This document shows, piece by piece, positions 1 through 9,711 of a DNA stretch of 64,000 nt. The DNA comes from Hygrophila difformis (taxonomy: Eukaryota > Streptophyta > Magnoliopsida > Lamiales > Acanthaceae). The stretch spans positions 28,781,453-28,845,452 of the forward strand of contig JAOANR010000014.1 of NCBI GenBank assembly GCA_030278955.1, read 5' to 3'. The notes below the pieces were generated by a model, which saw nothing but the letters and a program-made list of their open reading frames with translations, made no database searches and was not told the DNA's origin. The position numbers were made by a program, and so were the translations under genes. How positions within the stretch are numbered: position 1 is the stretch's first letter; every line of letters starts with the position of its first letter.

Positions 1-108
1 ATTTATTGTGTTAAATTATTTTCTTCTTCTAGGAGATATTTCAACCTTGATTTGATTAAGAAATAAATTTTATTCCTTTGGACGCCGATAAAAATCCCGG
101 GTATTACA
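1..108 (-). repeat. 3' LTR of the gag-only element (partial)
   Basis: This is the U3 start of the LTR in reverse orientation. It ends in TATTACA, so in element sense the LTR starts TGTAATACCCGGG. It is identical by eye to 5020-5127. The rest of the LTR lies left of the window. Confidence 0.9.
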
Positions 109-147
109 GTCTACCCCCCTTAAGAATCAACTTCGTCCCCGAAGTTG
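109..147 (-). promoter_or_regulatory. polypurine tract 2 and its hairpin (plus-strand primer actually used)
   Basis: In element sense a hairpin CAACTTCG-GGGA-CGAAGTTG (128-147) is followed by the purine tract CTTAAGGGGGGTAGAC (109-124), directly abutting the LTR start TGTAATACCC. A polypurine tract primes plus-strand DNA synthesis and so sets the left edge of the LTR. Its abutment with the LTR shows that this tract was used for this insertion. Confidence 0.8.
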
Positions 148-408
148 GGTGTTAGTTTCTCGCGAGCTTGGAACTAAGGTACTTTCTATTTTGTGCTATT
201 GTTTGAATGCGTGATTGTATCATTATGTGTTGTTGTTCTTGATGTTGTTTGTATTATTTTATTATATCGTTCGACTGAACTCAGAATTGAAATTTCCAAG
301 TTGCCTACGTACCCTGTGAAGGGATCAAGCCATGACGTAGTTCAAAACAGTTTGAATTTGTTTATTTGAAATACAAAATATTCGGACTAGAATATTCGGG
401 TCGTTACA

Positions 409-449
409 TCCCCCCCCCCCTTAAGATTACAGTTATGTCCCCATAACTG
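409..449 (-). promoter_or_regulatory. polypurine tract 1 and its hairpin (unused duplicate)
   Basis: In element sense a hairpin CAGTTATG-GGGA-CATAACTG (430-449) precedes a run CTTAAG plus about ten G (409-425), followed by TGTAACGACCC. It has the same layout as the tract at 109-147. In elements A and C this position is the true LTR boundary. Here the 300 bp between the two tracts (109-408) has become internal non-coding sequence resembling the U3 start of element C. Confidence 0.75.
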
Positions 450-544
450 CCTATGTATTATTCGCACACAGGTTCGGGTATCGTTGCCTATGATCCTTCC
501 TCATTGAGCTGGCAAGTCAGCTTGATCGATGTCGTTCAATCGTC

Positions 545-1603
545 CTATGGCTCTTCTGGTTGAGGGTTTACCAAATCTAGCCTCTTCTCAATCCTCTCCT
601 CACGAACATTGCATTCTCTAATCATGTGGTCGTCCCCACCACATCTATAACAAGTCCCGCGCCTTGGGCATTCGCGCACCAGGTGGGCTTGGTGGCACTG
701 CGGGCAACGTGGTATGACTGTATGATGTATGCCGTTTCTCCCATAATTGAAACCTTTATTCTTATTCTCCTTAAAATTGCCATTGCTAATGTTTTGATTC
801 TTTTTCTCAAACTTTTGCGAGTCCTTGCTCGACTCACCATTTTCTTTACGCTTCAGTTGCTGGACTCGATCAATTGCTACAGCTCGATCGTAAACCGTCT
901 GCAGGTTTGTGAATTGTCCTACTGCAAGTATCTCCCGGATACTAAGATTCAGACCCATCTCGAATTTCTGAGCCTTGTCAGATTCAGTTGGTACTATCCT
1001 TGTAGCAAATCGCCCCAATTCCTTGAATTTGGTGTAGTACTCTTGTACTGTTTGTGCTCCTTGTCTGAGGTTGATGAATTCCTCGTACTTTGCGGTCTTG
1101 GTGCTCAGTGGGTAGAATCTTTCTCTCAAGGCTTCCTTAAGTCCTTCCCAGGTGTAGGATTCTTCATCTTCCTCTGAATTCGTTTGAAGGTTTCGCCACC
1201 ACTCATCGGCTTCGCCTCCTAAGTAGTAGGTCGCTACACGTATCTTCTCCTCATCGGGGTATTTGATAGCGTCCAAGAGTTTGTCAAAGGTACGGATCCA
1301 ACCTTCCAACTTGGCCGGATCCTCTTGCCCGTCATAATGGGGTGGGTTGTAGGGGTTTACCAATGCCAAGTAGTTGACTCGGGCTACTGGCGGAGGTATT
1401 GCCGCTTGTGCCCTATGCACCTCGGCATTTCCTAATGCTACGAGCACTTCTTCTACCGTCCTCAAACGTTCATCCATGTTGTTGGGAATAGGAGGCGCTC
1501 GATCTCCTACGTTCGGAGGAATCTCATTGTTGTTAGGTGCGTTCGGGAGGTCAGTGTCAGTGCCGTTTGGGCTTACCTTCCTCAGTTTTCTTCTAGGTGC
1601 CAT
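545..1603 (-). CDS. gag: Gag polyprotein of the gag-only element, intact
   Basis: 352 residues encoding the structural Gag that assembles retrotransposon particles and binds RNA. The N-terminal third is Pro/Asn-rich. Residues about 85-250 form the retrotransposon Gag core, including EWW after LGGEAD and the RERFYP motif. Two zinc knuckles lie near the C-terminus: CPQCHQAHLVREC (short, CX2CX3HX4C) and CYRCGGDDHMIREC (CX2CX4HX4C). The start MAPR sits at the same place as the conserved Gag start of elements A and D (MAPRGR, MAQRGR). The reading frame has no break. The protein ends soon after the second knuckle, without fusion to protease, unlike the Gag-Pol of the other gypsy elements here. It is diverged from the Gag of A, C and D, so it is a distinct family. 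Confidence 0.92.
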   Translation of the reverse strand: MAPRRKLRKVSPNGTDTDLPNAPNNNEIPPNVGDRAPPIPNNMDERLRTVEEVLVALGNAEVHRAQAAIPPPVARVNYLALVNPYNPPHYDGQEDPAKLEGWIRTFDKLLDAIKYPDEEKIRVATYYLGGEADEWWRNLQTNSEEDEESYTWEGLKEALRERFYPLSTKTAKYEEFINLRQGAQTVQEYYTKFKELGRFATRIVPTESDKAQKFEMGLNLSIREILAVGQFTNLQTVYDRAVAIDRVQQLKRKENGESSKDSQKFEKKNQNISNGNFKENKNKGFNYGRNGIHHTVIPRCPQCHQAHLVRECPRRGTCYRCGGDDHMIRECNVREERIEKRLDLVNPQPEEP

Positions 1604-2175
1604 TTTCTGTTATAAAAGCACGCGAAGATGAGTTTCTAAGTGACCAAGATCTAGGACTAAGGCAAAGTTAGTCTTTAGCAAGCGCTCCTAAGTCAAGGTC
1701 ATGTCGAATACTAATTTAAGAGTGTTTTCATAGAGTAGCTGATTCACATAAGGAAGAGTTAGTGCAATTATGTGTGTATGTCCATGCAATCCCCCCAATA
1801 AAATTTAATTTAGGCATGCATTTTTTTTTCTACCCATGGGTTTTTAAAAAAAAATAAGTTTATTCCATGGATAGATTTTTAAAGAGTAAGGTAAAAAGGT
1901 TTGGGCCACTATATTGGGCCAAAAGAAATAAATTATTTGGCCTTAAGTAAAAACAAGGGTATTGGGCCAAAATAATTGGGCTTAACATTATAATTAAATA
2001 TTGGGCCAAAATAATTAATCTTTGGAATTAAAATATTACACTATAGGAAAAAAAATCTTGGGCTCAACCCTTTGGGCTAAAAATAATACTAGTAGTTAAA
2101 TAATAAAACTAAAAATAATACTAAGTTTTAAAATAATGGTTTAAAAATAATAATAGTAGCTTTAAAATTTTCCGG
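1604..2175 (-). other. 5' leader between primer-binding site and gag, non-coding
   Basis: AT-rich sequence with repeated TTGGGCC/AATAAT-like words. I see no counterpart of the small pre-gag ORF present in elements A, C and D, so this element either lost it or never had it. Confidence 0.6.
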
Positions 2176-2187
2176 GCTCTGATACCA
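2176..2187 (-). promoter_or_regulatory. primer-binding site for initiator Met tRNA
   Basis: In element sense TGGTATCAGAGC, complementary to the 3' end of plant initiator methionine tRNA, three bases after the LTR end. It primes minus-strand DNA synthesis. Confidence 0.9.
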
Positions 2188-2866
2188 CTCTGTAACACCC
2201 CGGATCTGATAACCCAGGCCGAGGTGTCACCGCCGCACCTCCCTAGCAAGACACGGTTTCTCCGAGCTTGCTAAAGAGTTGCAAGGCTATAAGTGTTGGG
2301 AAAAAAAAGTTTTAAAAGCAAGTCCGGAAATACATATATTTAAAAATAATAATCATCCATACACGCAGCGGAAATATAAGTTGTGCAGCGGAAATAAAGT
2401 ATAAGGGCCGACATGGCCAAAACACGGGTTATACAGGCCCGTTCATACTATAGTCTAATGCAAATTTAAAATAAAGAGTTCCCAAAAATTCCCATGCATG
2501 TACGTGTTCAGTATAATCCATATGCTCTGTAGGAAAAAGAAGGAAATGGTTTGGATCAGCAAAACGTGCTGAGTAAGTTAACACCTAGCATGATTTAGGG
2601 GTTTCAAAGCCTTTAATTAAATTTAACAAAACATGCTTGTAGGTAATACACAATTTGAATTAATCATCCGCTAATAATTAAATGGCATAATTTAAAATAA
2701 GGATTTCCACGTGATCATAATTCGACTTACATGGTAAAATAATTTGCAAGGCATAATTTAAACAAAGAAATATTCAAGTCTCTTAATTCTCTCATGATTT
2801 CAGGATTTGGTATTTCAAGGATTTCACTCTTTCACTTTTGTTCAATATGATTTTATATGATTTGAT

Positions 2867-3212
2867 CTTGGGGAAACAAACCCGCAAGAATTTAAACGCA
2901 TCCTAGGGAATTGAACCCGTAGGAATTAACACACGTCCTGGGGAATCGAACCCGCAGGAAAACAAACGATCGTCCTTGGGGAATCGAACCCGCAAGAACT
3001 CAAGTACATCCTAGGGAATTGAACCCATAGGAATCAACACACATCCTGGGGAATCGAACCCGCAGGAAAACAAACGATCGCCCTTGGGGAATCGAACCCG
3101 CAAGAACTCAAATACATCCTAGGGAATTGAACCCATAGGAATCAACACACATCCTGGGGAATCGAACCCGCAGGAAATCACACAATCGCCCTTGGGGAAT
3201 CAAACCCGCAAG
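2867..3212. repeat. higher-order tandem repeat of ~36-bp hairpin monomers
   Basis: About ten monomers built around GGGAATCGAACCC. They occur in three classes in a fixed order, giving an exact 108-bp higher-order period: monomers of the same class start at 2937, 3045 and 3153. Each monomer has matching ends: CCTG...CAGG, CTTG...CAAG or CCTA...TAGG. The ends differ between classes but stay complementary. Confidence 0.9.
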
Positions 3213-4082
3213 GTAATAGCACATTTCACAAATTTCACAAGTTTCTCAAAATATAACTTTACACAAGTCGCTGTCTTACTCCGTAATTATTTAAAATTTC
3301 ATTTTAAGTCCGAAAACTCTAAAATTTCACCAGTAACTCGAAAACGCGGAGACGAACAAGTTTCATGTTTTAAGTTTCTCGATCCGGGTTAAGGAAACAA
3401 GCCAAAAATCAAGTCTTTCACCAAAGTAGCATGCTGTCAGGTTTCAGATTTTGACAAAGCTTCAAAACTCGACAATTTGACACATCAAATGGACTCCAAA
3501 AATTCTGAAATTTTATATGCACATACTAGACATGATTTTCTACAACTTTCATTTAGATTGTGAAGATCAATTCGGGCTAGAAAATATAGGAACATGCTCA
3601 TCAAGTTCGGACCATTGCACTGTCAGATTTCAAAAAGGGTTTTAAATCACAGTTTATGTTCGGATCGATTTGGGGTAGCAAACGTTGATGAAAATCGATG
3701 AAATTTTTACACAACATAGTTTAATGTGTTAGGATCAAAAGTCTAGTTTTGCGTTTTTTGGTTTGAACTCTTGAAGTAGGGGTTTTGGCCCGATTTCAAA
3801 TTTGTTACAGTTTCGTGTTCGACTTTTAGGGCAGGTTGGTTGGAGGCCATTTTCGGGTACCAAAACACAACGAAAAATTATGAAAATTTTACACGAACTA
3901 GATCTATGTCTTAGGAACATTTTTCATGTTTTGAGTTTTTCCGTTTGAGCAGTTTTAAGTGTTCGAAAAATTCGCACCAAAACGCTGCGCTGGGGGTTTT
4001 TCGTGTTGACAGATTTTTGAGTTTCTAAATCTCTATGTTTGGTTGCATTTTAAGTCACCCAAAACCAAGTAAGCATTAACTT

Positions 4083-4266
4083 ACAGTGGGGATGATATCT
4101 AGGAGGTCACGGGGTCGTCCGGAATCCACGGGATGTCACGAACGAATCTCCTCAAGTCGATTCTTCTTCCTTTGGCTCCGATTTGTGTTTTTGAGAATAA
4201 AAAAACCATAAGTTAGAATCTAAATCCGACGAAAACTATGAAATGAAGTTCAAGACTTCACCTTAC
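4083..4266 (-). promoter_or_regulatory. candidate spliced leader: two 5' splice-site-like sequences
   Basis: On the minus strand GTG|GTAAGGTG (GT at plus 4265-4266) and CACT|GTAAGTTAA (GT at plus 4083-4084) flank a segment containing GATTCGTTCGTGAC. The A, D and F LTRs show the same arrangement and C keeps the first site. This is inferred from sequence only. Confidence 0.5.
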
Positions 4267-5777
4267 CACTATCTAGGGTCTGAATACTTCCTATCCACGT
4301 CCTCCTTTCTCCGGTTTGTTCGTCGGAAAGTGATCGGAAGGCAAGAACACAAGAGAATATGGGGTTTTCGGTTTGAGAGAAGTTTGAGAGTTTAGAGGTG
4401 GTTTGGAGGCTATAAAAATTCGAAAATTAGGGTTAGGGAGCAGCCTAATATCGTCCCAATATCATTCCATAGCCCGGGATTGAGTTTCCAAAGTCGGGGG
4501 TCGAAAATATGGCAAGAAAATCATCGGGACGCGTTGTTGCCGAATTCTGGGGGTGTCACGCGCCCTTGGCGCGCACCTAGGCTAAAGACCGCGCGGCCAG
4601 CGCGCGGCCTCCGCCTGGACCTCGGTCCGGGCGGGTCCGTGCGATCCGACCGGGCCTTTTCTCCTCTCCTTCGGACTTCTGTGCTCCTACGTTTTCGGGC
4701 TCGATTTTTCAGGTCATTCTCGGATTATAAATTCTTAACTTCAATTTATTCTGACTTAAATTGATTTCATGTTCGAAATCTTAAGTCCGTCGGTTTCGGA
4801 TTTGTCGGCTTCTAATTCGCGTCTTTTGGCTCCCGTGCAATAATTTATCTAATTAACTTATTTCCGACTTCACGGGTTCTTGGAATTAAAATTCTTTTCT
4901 TACTTGAATTTAGTTCCAATTCTTTTGACTCGATTTCATGGAATGTCTTCGGGCTTCCTTTCCCTCCTTTATTCCATTTTGAATTTTTGAATCTATCGGC
5001 GTTTCATTTCCGAGCAATAATTTATTGTGTTAAATTATTTTCTTCTTCTAGGAGATATTTCAACCTTGATTTGATTAAGAAATAAATTTTATTCCTTTGG
5101 ACGCCGATAAAAATCCCGGGTATTACAGATTATGTAGTCGAACTTGTTGTGCGTTTTTCTATCTCTTGTGGTCAAAAATAATCTTTGGTAAAAACATAAA
5201 AGTTGTAGATAAATGTCTTAAGAATATGCCTGTAAAATTTCGTGAACTTTCCTTAACATTTGAATCTTCAAATTGACCCAAACAGCTTGTGTTTTTGGAA
5301 AGAAAATCTTGACAGATTTTATCCAAACTTGATGAACGAAACTGATTTAATCCGTAAGGAATTAACATAATTTACCTATAATAAAACTTGTTTATTTTGA
5401 TGTGTTCTAAGTGCCTGTAAAATTTCATAAATCTTGGAGTTCATTTGCTAGGTCGAAAATGAGATTTAAAAACAGTGCGCCGTTACCGGTAAACTAACAG
5501 ATTTTGAGTTTTGAAAAGATTGTGAAATTCGACTTGTTTCCTTAAAACATGAAAGTTGTTCGTAAAAGTGTTTTTGAGCTATTGAGTAAAATTTCAGAAA
5601 TTTGACTTTGAAATGAATTTTTAAATTAAAAAGGCGTAACCTGTGATGAATTGGATTTTTCGAACTTGAGAAAACTCGAACTGTGAAATGCGGTATCGAA
5701 TCTTTTTGTACGACAAAACTTGAACTTTCGAAAAATCCCGTTCACTAGGCTGAGCCGATCTTCATACAATTATCTTT

Positions 5778-6133
5778 GAGACTGCCTCGTTAGTGGTCTC
5801 CCTACTATCTGAGATTGCCTCGTTAGTGATCTACTTACTAAGCCAAAACGGCAATTGTGCACATGACCTGCCAAAACGGCAGTCGATATACACGCCTGTC
5901 AAATTGACAGTAGATACACACGGCTTGCCAAAATGGCAATCGATACACACGACTTGCCAAAATGGCAATCGATACACACGGCTTGCCAAAATGGCAATCG
6001 ATACACACGGCTTGCCGGAATGGCAATCGAGATACATGGCTAGCCAAAACGGCAGTCAATACTGATATGGCTGCGGCCGCCGGTTCACCGGCTAACTGAT
6101 TTTGACTATTGAGATTGCCTCGTTAGTGATCTC
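5778..6133 (+). repeat. three scattered hairpins with core TGCCTCGTTAGTG
   Basis: GAGAC-TGCCTCGTTAGTG-GTCTC at 5778-5800, GAGAT-core-ATCT at about 5811-5832, and GAGAT-core-ATCTC at 6111-6133. In element sense these are the same hairpins as the arrays in the A LTRs, which links the two LTR families. Confidence 0.8.
5868..6057. repeat. 29-bp tandem repeat, each unit an inverted repeat
   Basis: About seven units of roughly 29 bp. Each contains a short palindrome with a small A-rich loop: CTGCC-AAAAC-GGCAG, CTGTCA-AAT-TGACAG, then several TTGCCA-AAA-TGGCAA. The stems differ between units but remain paired. The C and D LTRs carry only one such palindrome (about 13848-13860 and 49812-49825). Confidence 0.85.
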
Positions 6134-6986
6134 CCTTGTGTGGTGTCCTCTTCTTAGTTATCGAGATAAAACTTTAAAAGACTTGTGGACGTATTTAATT
6201 AAGTTGTATTTACTTATCACGCTTTTAAATTTTGCTTTTTAATTGTGTCATTAAATTATGTATTCTAGCCTCGTATAATTAATTTTGCTTTTCCGCTGCA
6301 AGTTAAATTATGAATTTTTAATATTTTAATTGAGCCTGAGTAAAAGTATAATTTTTAAATTAATTAAATAATTTGAAAAACCCCTTTATTGTTACGTTAG
6401 GGATTAACTTACTCAGTATTTTATATACTGATAAAACCATTGTTTATATTTCTATTACAGTGTACGGAGCATGATCATGCATCGAGGGATCACTTGGGAC
6501 ATTTAGTTATTTATTTTACATGACTTGCATACGGACTTGGTAACCCGAGTTTTGGCCATGTCGGCCATATCTTTAAATTTCCACTGCAATTTCCACATTT
6601 GAGCCATCGCATGGCGAGTGGGTTACACGCGGCCCGTTTTAGTGTGGTATTGGTCAAATTGGCCCTAAATTAGGCCCGAATGCCTATTGGTAGCCTAATT
6701 TCATAATTCAATCTTTAGTGGCTCAAAAGTGAATTTCCTGCCTATTGATGGCCTAAAAAATTATTTATCTCTATTATTATTTTAAGCAATTCCGGACTTG
6801 TTTTTTTAAAAGATTTTCCAATACCCATAGCCTTGCATCTCTTTAGCAAGCTCGGAGAATCCGTGTCTTGCTAGACAGGTGTGGCGGTGGCATCCCGGCC
6901 TGGGTTATCAAATCCGGAGTGTTACAGAAACCGCATGGATAGCGTGCACCCCCTGCACCTGCGCTTTTGGGTTTCACGTTTTGGGC

Positions 6987-6994
6987 TATAAATA
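6987..6994 (+). promoter_or_regulatory. TATA-box-like TATAAATA
   Basis: TATAAATA in the context gggcTATAAATAgctcg, about 60 bp after the end of LTR B, followed by a pyrimidine-rich leader-like stretch. No convincing coding exon follows. Confidence 0.35.
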
Positions 6995-8830
6995 GCTCGT
7001 TTCTAAGCTGATTTGGGAGTTCCACCTGTCAAAACGTCCAGAATTTTGTCACGTTTCTAAATATCTTTTTCTCCATATCTTTTCATTCATCACCTGGATG
7101 CACAAATCTTGCTAAAATCTTGGGATATCGCGCAAATCTTCTGGCTGATTCATATCTTCTGCAAACCGATATATAAATAACACGACTACAAGCCAATTGA
7201 AGAGTTCCCAATCATTCAATAATTTCAGAAAATCTCCTCCAACTCTCATATCTTCCCATCCATCATCCAGGCAAAGAGAAGAGCAAGTCGAAGGCAATCC
7301 AGTGGAGATCTACACCGAACTTTCTTCACCAGTTGTATCACAGACTTTAACACCACCATTTTCCCTAAAGGTACAACGGAAGCAAAGTGCCGGAACAACG
7401 GGCTAGTGCTACCGCCACGTATTTCGGGCTGTCTGAAATCTAAGGCTATCATATATACTTGCATAAAATCAGAGTTGAATGTATATGCTAACTACTTTCC
7501 GGACAAGCTAGCATATAATTCGCACAGAAGCTTATAATACTGTAAAAGTATAAAATAAGCTTAATAAAATTGTTTGGTTGTATAACAAAAATGGAGGAAC
7601 ACATTCCTTAATGAGCTCAACGATAATAATGGAATAAATCCATGAAAGTTTTAATTTAAAAGAGGTTGTCTACCTCGTATTTCAAAAATATGGTTAAGCG
7701 CGAAATGCATTATTTAAAACAGTAGAGCCCAGTATTTGTAAATGGGATAAGACCCAAATATTTGTTCATGCTTGATAAATAATTTTCTATGCCAAGTAAA
7801 ATATTTTTATCCCAAAGGGGATTTAAAATATACATTTTTCTTGAACAATACCCCAAACTGCGCACGTGCAAAAGATGCTCTATCGAACCTTGCAGATCTC
7901 AAAACTTGAAACAAAATGGTTAAAAGTGTAGAGTCAGTGAAAACAATCGGTGAGTAAGTAGACGTTTACTCCCGAAGAATGTAGGGTTACAGAAATAATT
8001 TGAAAACAACAGTTATGGTAATGGTATGCTAAAACGAGAATTAATTTACGCACAGACAAAATCCATATAAATCTAAACCCGGGAAAGATAATATGACACT
8101 ATGCGTTACCAAGAAATAAATTTCTCAGCAATCAGAATGTGCAGGTTACCCGCTGTAGGGCCCAAATCTCACATACGTTCAAGGGTTGTGGTGGAGGTAC
8201 GCACATGGAATCAGGTAGGTGGTATCATGCCAACGTCCCCATGTAGCTTTGGACTGCTTAAAACCGGTGGTCTAAAGCCCCGGGTAGCTTTGAACTGCTT
8301 ACAACCGGTAGAGGTGATCCGACCCTGTACACAGATCCACCCCGTAACAGTAGGATCCTCAAAAACAAGGATTTATTGCAGAAATTAAATAAGCACAGTA
8401 AAATGACATACCAATATTCCAGAAAGCAGTAGGGAGCTATAAGCATAACTTTAAAAGTAATAAAGCAATTTTTAATTTATGCTTAAGCTAAAATAATTTT
8501 GGATTACTCCAAAAATTAAAAATCTACTTACAGTCACCGGAGATGGAATAGATACAACACATGCACAGGCAAGGACATCTATTCTTTTACGGCTACCTGA
8601 CTAAAAAAAATTTTAATATTAGCTTAGTATGCTGTAATAGTATTTTAGCAGAATTAATAACTAAAATTTTCCAACTTAGTAAAACTTACCAGAATACTCT
8701 CACGGACTAGCTATCTATACTAGATCTTACTGAGCTCCAAAATTCCTCTGTAACAGGCGGCAAAAAGAAAAAAACGAATTTAAGGGTGAGAGGAAGAAAA
8801 TGGCGTGTGAAATGGGAAGGAGGAGGGCGG

Positions 8831-8840
8831 TTTTATAGCC
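8831..8840 (-). promoter_or_regulatory. TATA-box-like GGCTATAAAA on the minus strand
   Basis: On the minus strand GGCTATAAAA is followed by a C/T-rich leader (CCTCCTCCTTCCC) and, near 8690, a donor-like CTGGTAAGTTTTAC. This resembles a promoter, first exon and donor, but no protein can be assigned. Confidence 0.35.
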
Positions 8841-9711
8841 ATCTTCGGCCGAATAAAAACAAGGAGTATACACATTTCCAGCTTTTCCCCTGATTCCCGC
8901 TGTACCATTTCCTCTTTCTTCATCTGTGGGCATTAAATTTCCCCTGCATACCTAGTTAAATCTCCCTCTGTTTGGAAATTTTCTTGTCTACTTCCTCTTT
9001 TTCTCTTCCCTTCACAGCTCTTCTTTCTTTTGGTCCCCAAAGCTACGTCCTCCATTGTTTGAACCGGGGCTTGCTGGCGACAAGGGAGCGGGAGGTCGGA
9101 GCCAGCGGCGCACGGGGGTGGCAACGGCTCGACGGCGGCAGTGGCCTTGTCTCGGCACCCTCACCTCCTTCTTCCCTTATTCTTCTTATTTATTTATATT
9201 TTTATGTTGTTTTGGATCTGAGGAAAAATAGAGAGGGGATTTATGGTGGTGTAATGACGGTAAGAGAGGTGGCGTCGATTTACAGGGAGGAAGAGAAAGA
9301 GATGGAGGCGACGGGATTCGTGTTGGTGATGGCGCAGGGGCGTCACGCCGTGATGGGGATGCCGACAGCAAGTGTTCGGTCTCAGAAAAGGGAAAGACAG
9401 GCCGGAGTTGGGGAAGAGAATGGCGGCCGCGGTGGTGAGTATGCGGTGGCTGCCGCTGGTGGCAATTTGGGGCAGTGGCACAGTGGTGGTGCCGCGCAGC
9501 AGTGGATTTGGGGAAAACATAAGGGAGCGGTGGTGTTGCCGGTGGGCCGCCGGCGGCGGCTGATGACATTAGGGTTAGCGTTAGGTTTTGTGTAATGGGT
9601 TGGGCGTTTAGTGTGGACTGGGCTTAATTGGTTGGGCTCAATTAATTTTTTTTTTTGTTCCCCTAATTTTCTTATTGGATCTCCTAATAAATTGGAACAA
9701 TGTCATGCCTT

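Larger units (their letters stand above)
1..5127 (-). mobile_element. gag-only Ty3/gypsy retrotransposon (TR-GAG type), 3' LTR cut by the window start
   Basis: On the minus strand the order is LTR (2191-5127), primer-binding site (2176-2187), a single gag gene (545-1603), polypurine tracts, then the start of the second LTR (1-108). Bases 1-108 match 5020-5127 by eye without a mismatch, so these are the two LTRs of one insertion. Only about 435 bp separates the gag stop from the LTR and no protease, reverse transcriptase or integrase sequence is present, so the element must depend on enzymes supplied in trans. This matches the TR-GAG class of plant non-autonomous elements. It lies inside the plus-strand LTR that continues at 5128. 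The right flank is GATTA; the other target-site copy is outside the window. Confidence 0.85.
2191..5127 (-). repeat. 5' LTR of the gag-only element
   Basis: 2937 bp, bounded TGTAACA...TATTACA on the plus strand, i.e. a TG...CA LTR in element sense. It is followed by the primer-binding site. It contains a higher-order tandem array of hairpin monomers (2867-3212), two splice-donor-like sites in the leader (4265-4266 and 4083-4084) and a GC-rich block (about 4550-4690) related to the GC-rich blocks of the A, C, D and F LTRs. Confidence 0.9.
5128..6926 (+). repeat. 3' part of a plus-strand Ty3/gypsy LTR (B), interrupted by the gag-only element
   Basis: The sequence resembles the interior and 3' end of the D and C LTRs (text around 'ataaaagttgtaga', 'aaatttca', the GGCTGCGGCCGCCGG hairpin) and ends GGAGTGTTACA at 6926. 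No primer-binding site follows, so this is either a 3' LTR or a solo LTR. Its 5' part lies left of the window, beyond the inserted gag-only element. It holds a 29-bp hairpin array (5868-6057), three GAGAY-type hairpins (5778-5800, about 5811-5833, 6111-6133), and a GC hairpin near 6075-6092. Confidence 0.8.
6927..9711. other. unassigned region between two LTRs; no supported gene
   Basis: This 2.8 kb lies between the end of LTR B and the minus-strand LTR at 9712. No primer-binding site or polymerase sequence is visible. A 25-bp direct repeat (8244-8268 and 8285-8309, TAGCTTTGRACTGCTT...) is present. 9040-9570 is GC-rich with long open frames on both strands that look compositional. Two TATA-like sites face opposite directions (6987-6994 plus; 8831-8840 minus). 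It could be old retrotransposon LTR, a host promoter remnant, or both. Confidence 0.5.

Noticed and set aside
5793..6065. Open frames across the 29-bp repeats on both strands
   Set aside because: The repeat length and composition keep frames open; the peptides are simple repeats with no gene context.
8972..9595. 207-codon plus-strand frame and a 127-codon minus-strand frame in the GC-rich part
   Set aside because: Opposing long frames with low-complexity peptides fit base composition rather than a gene.
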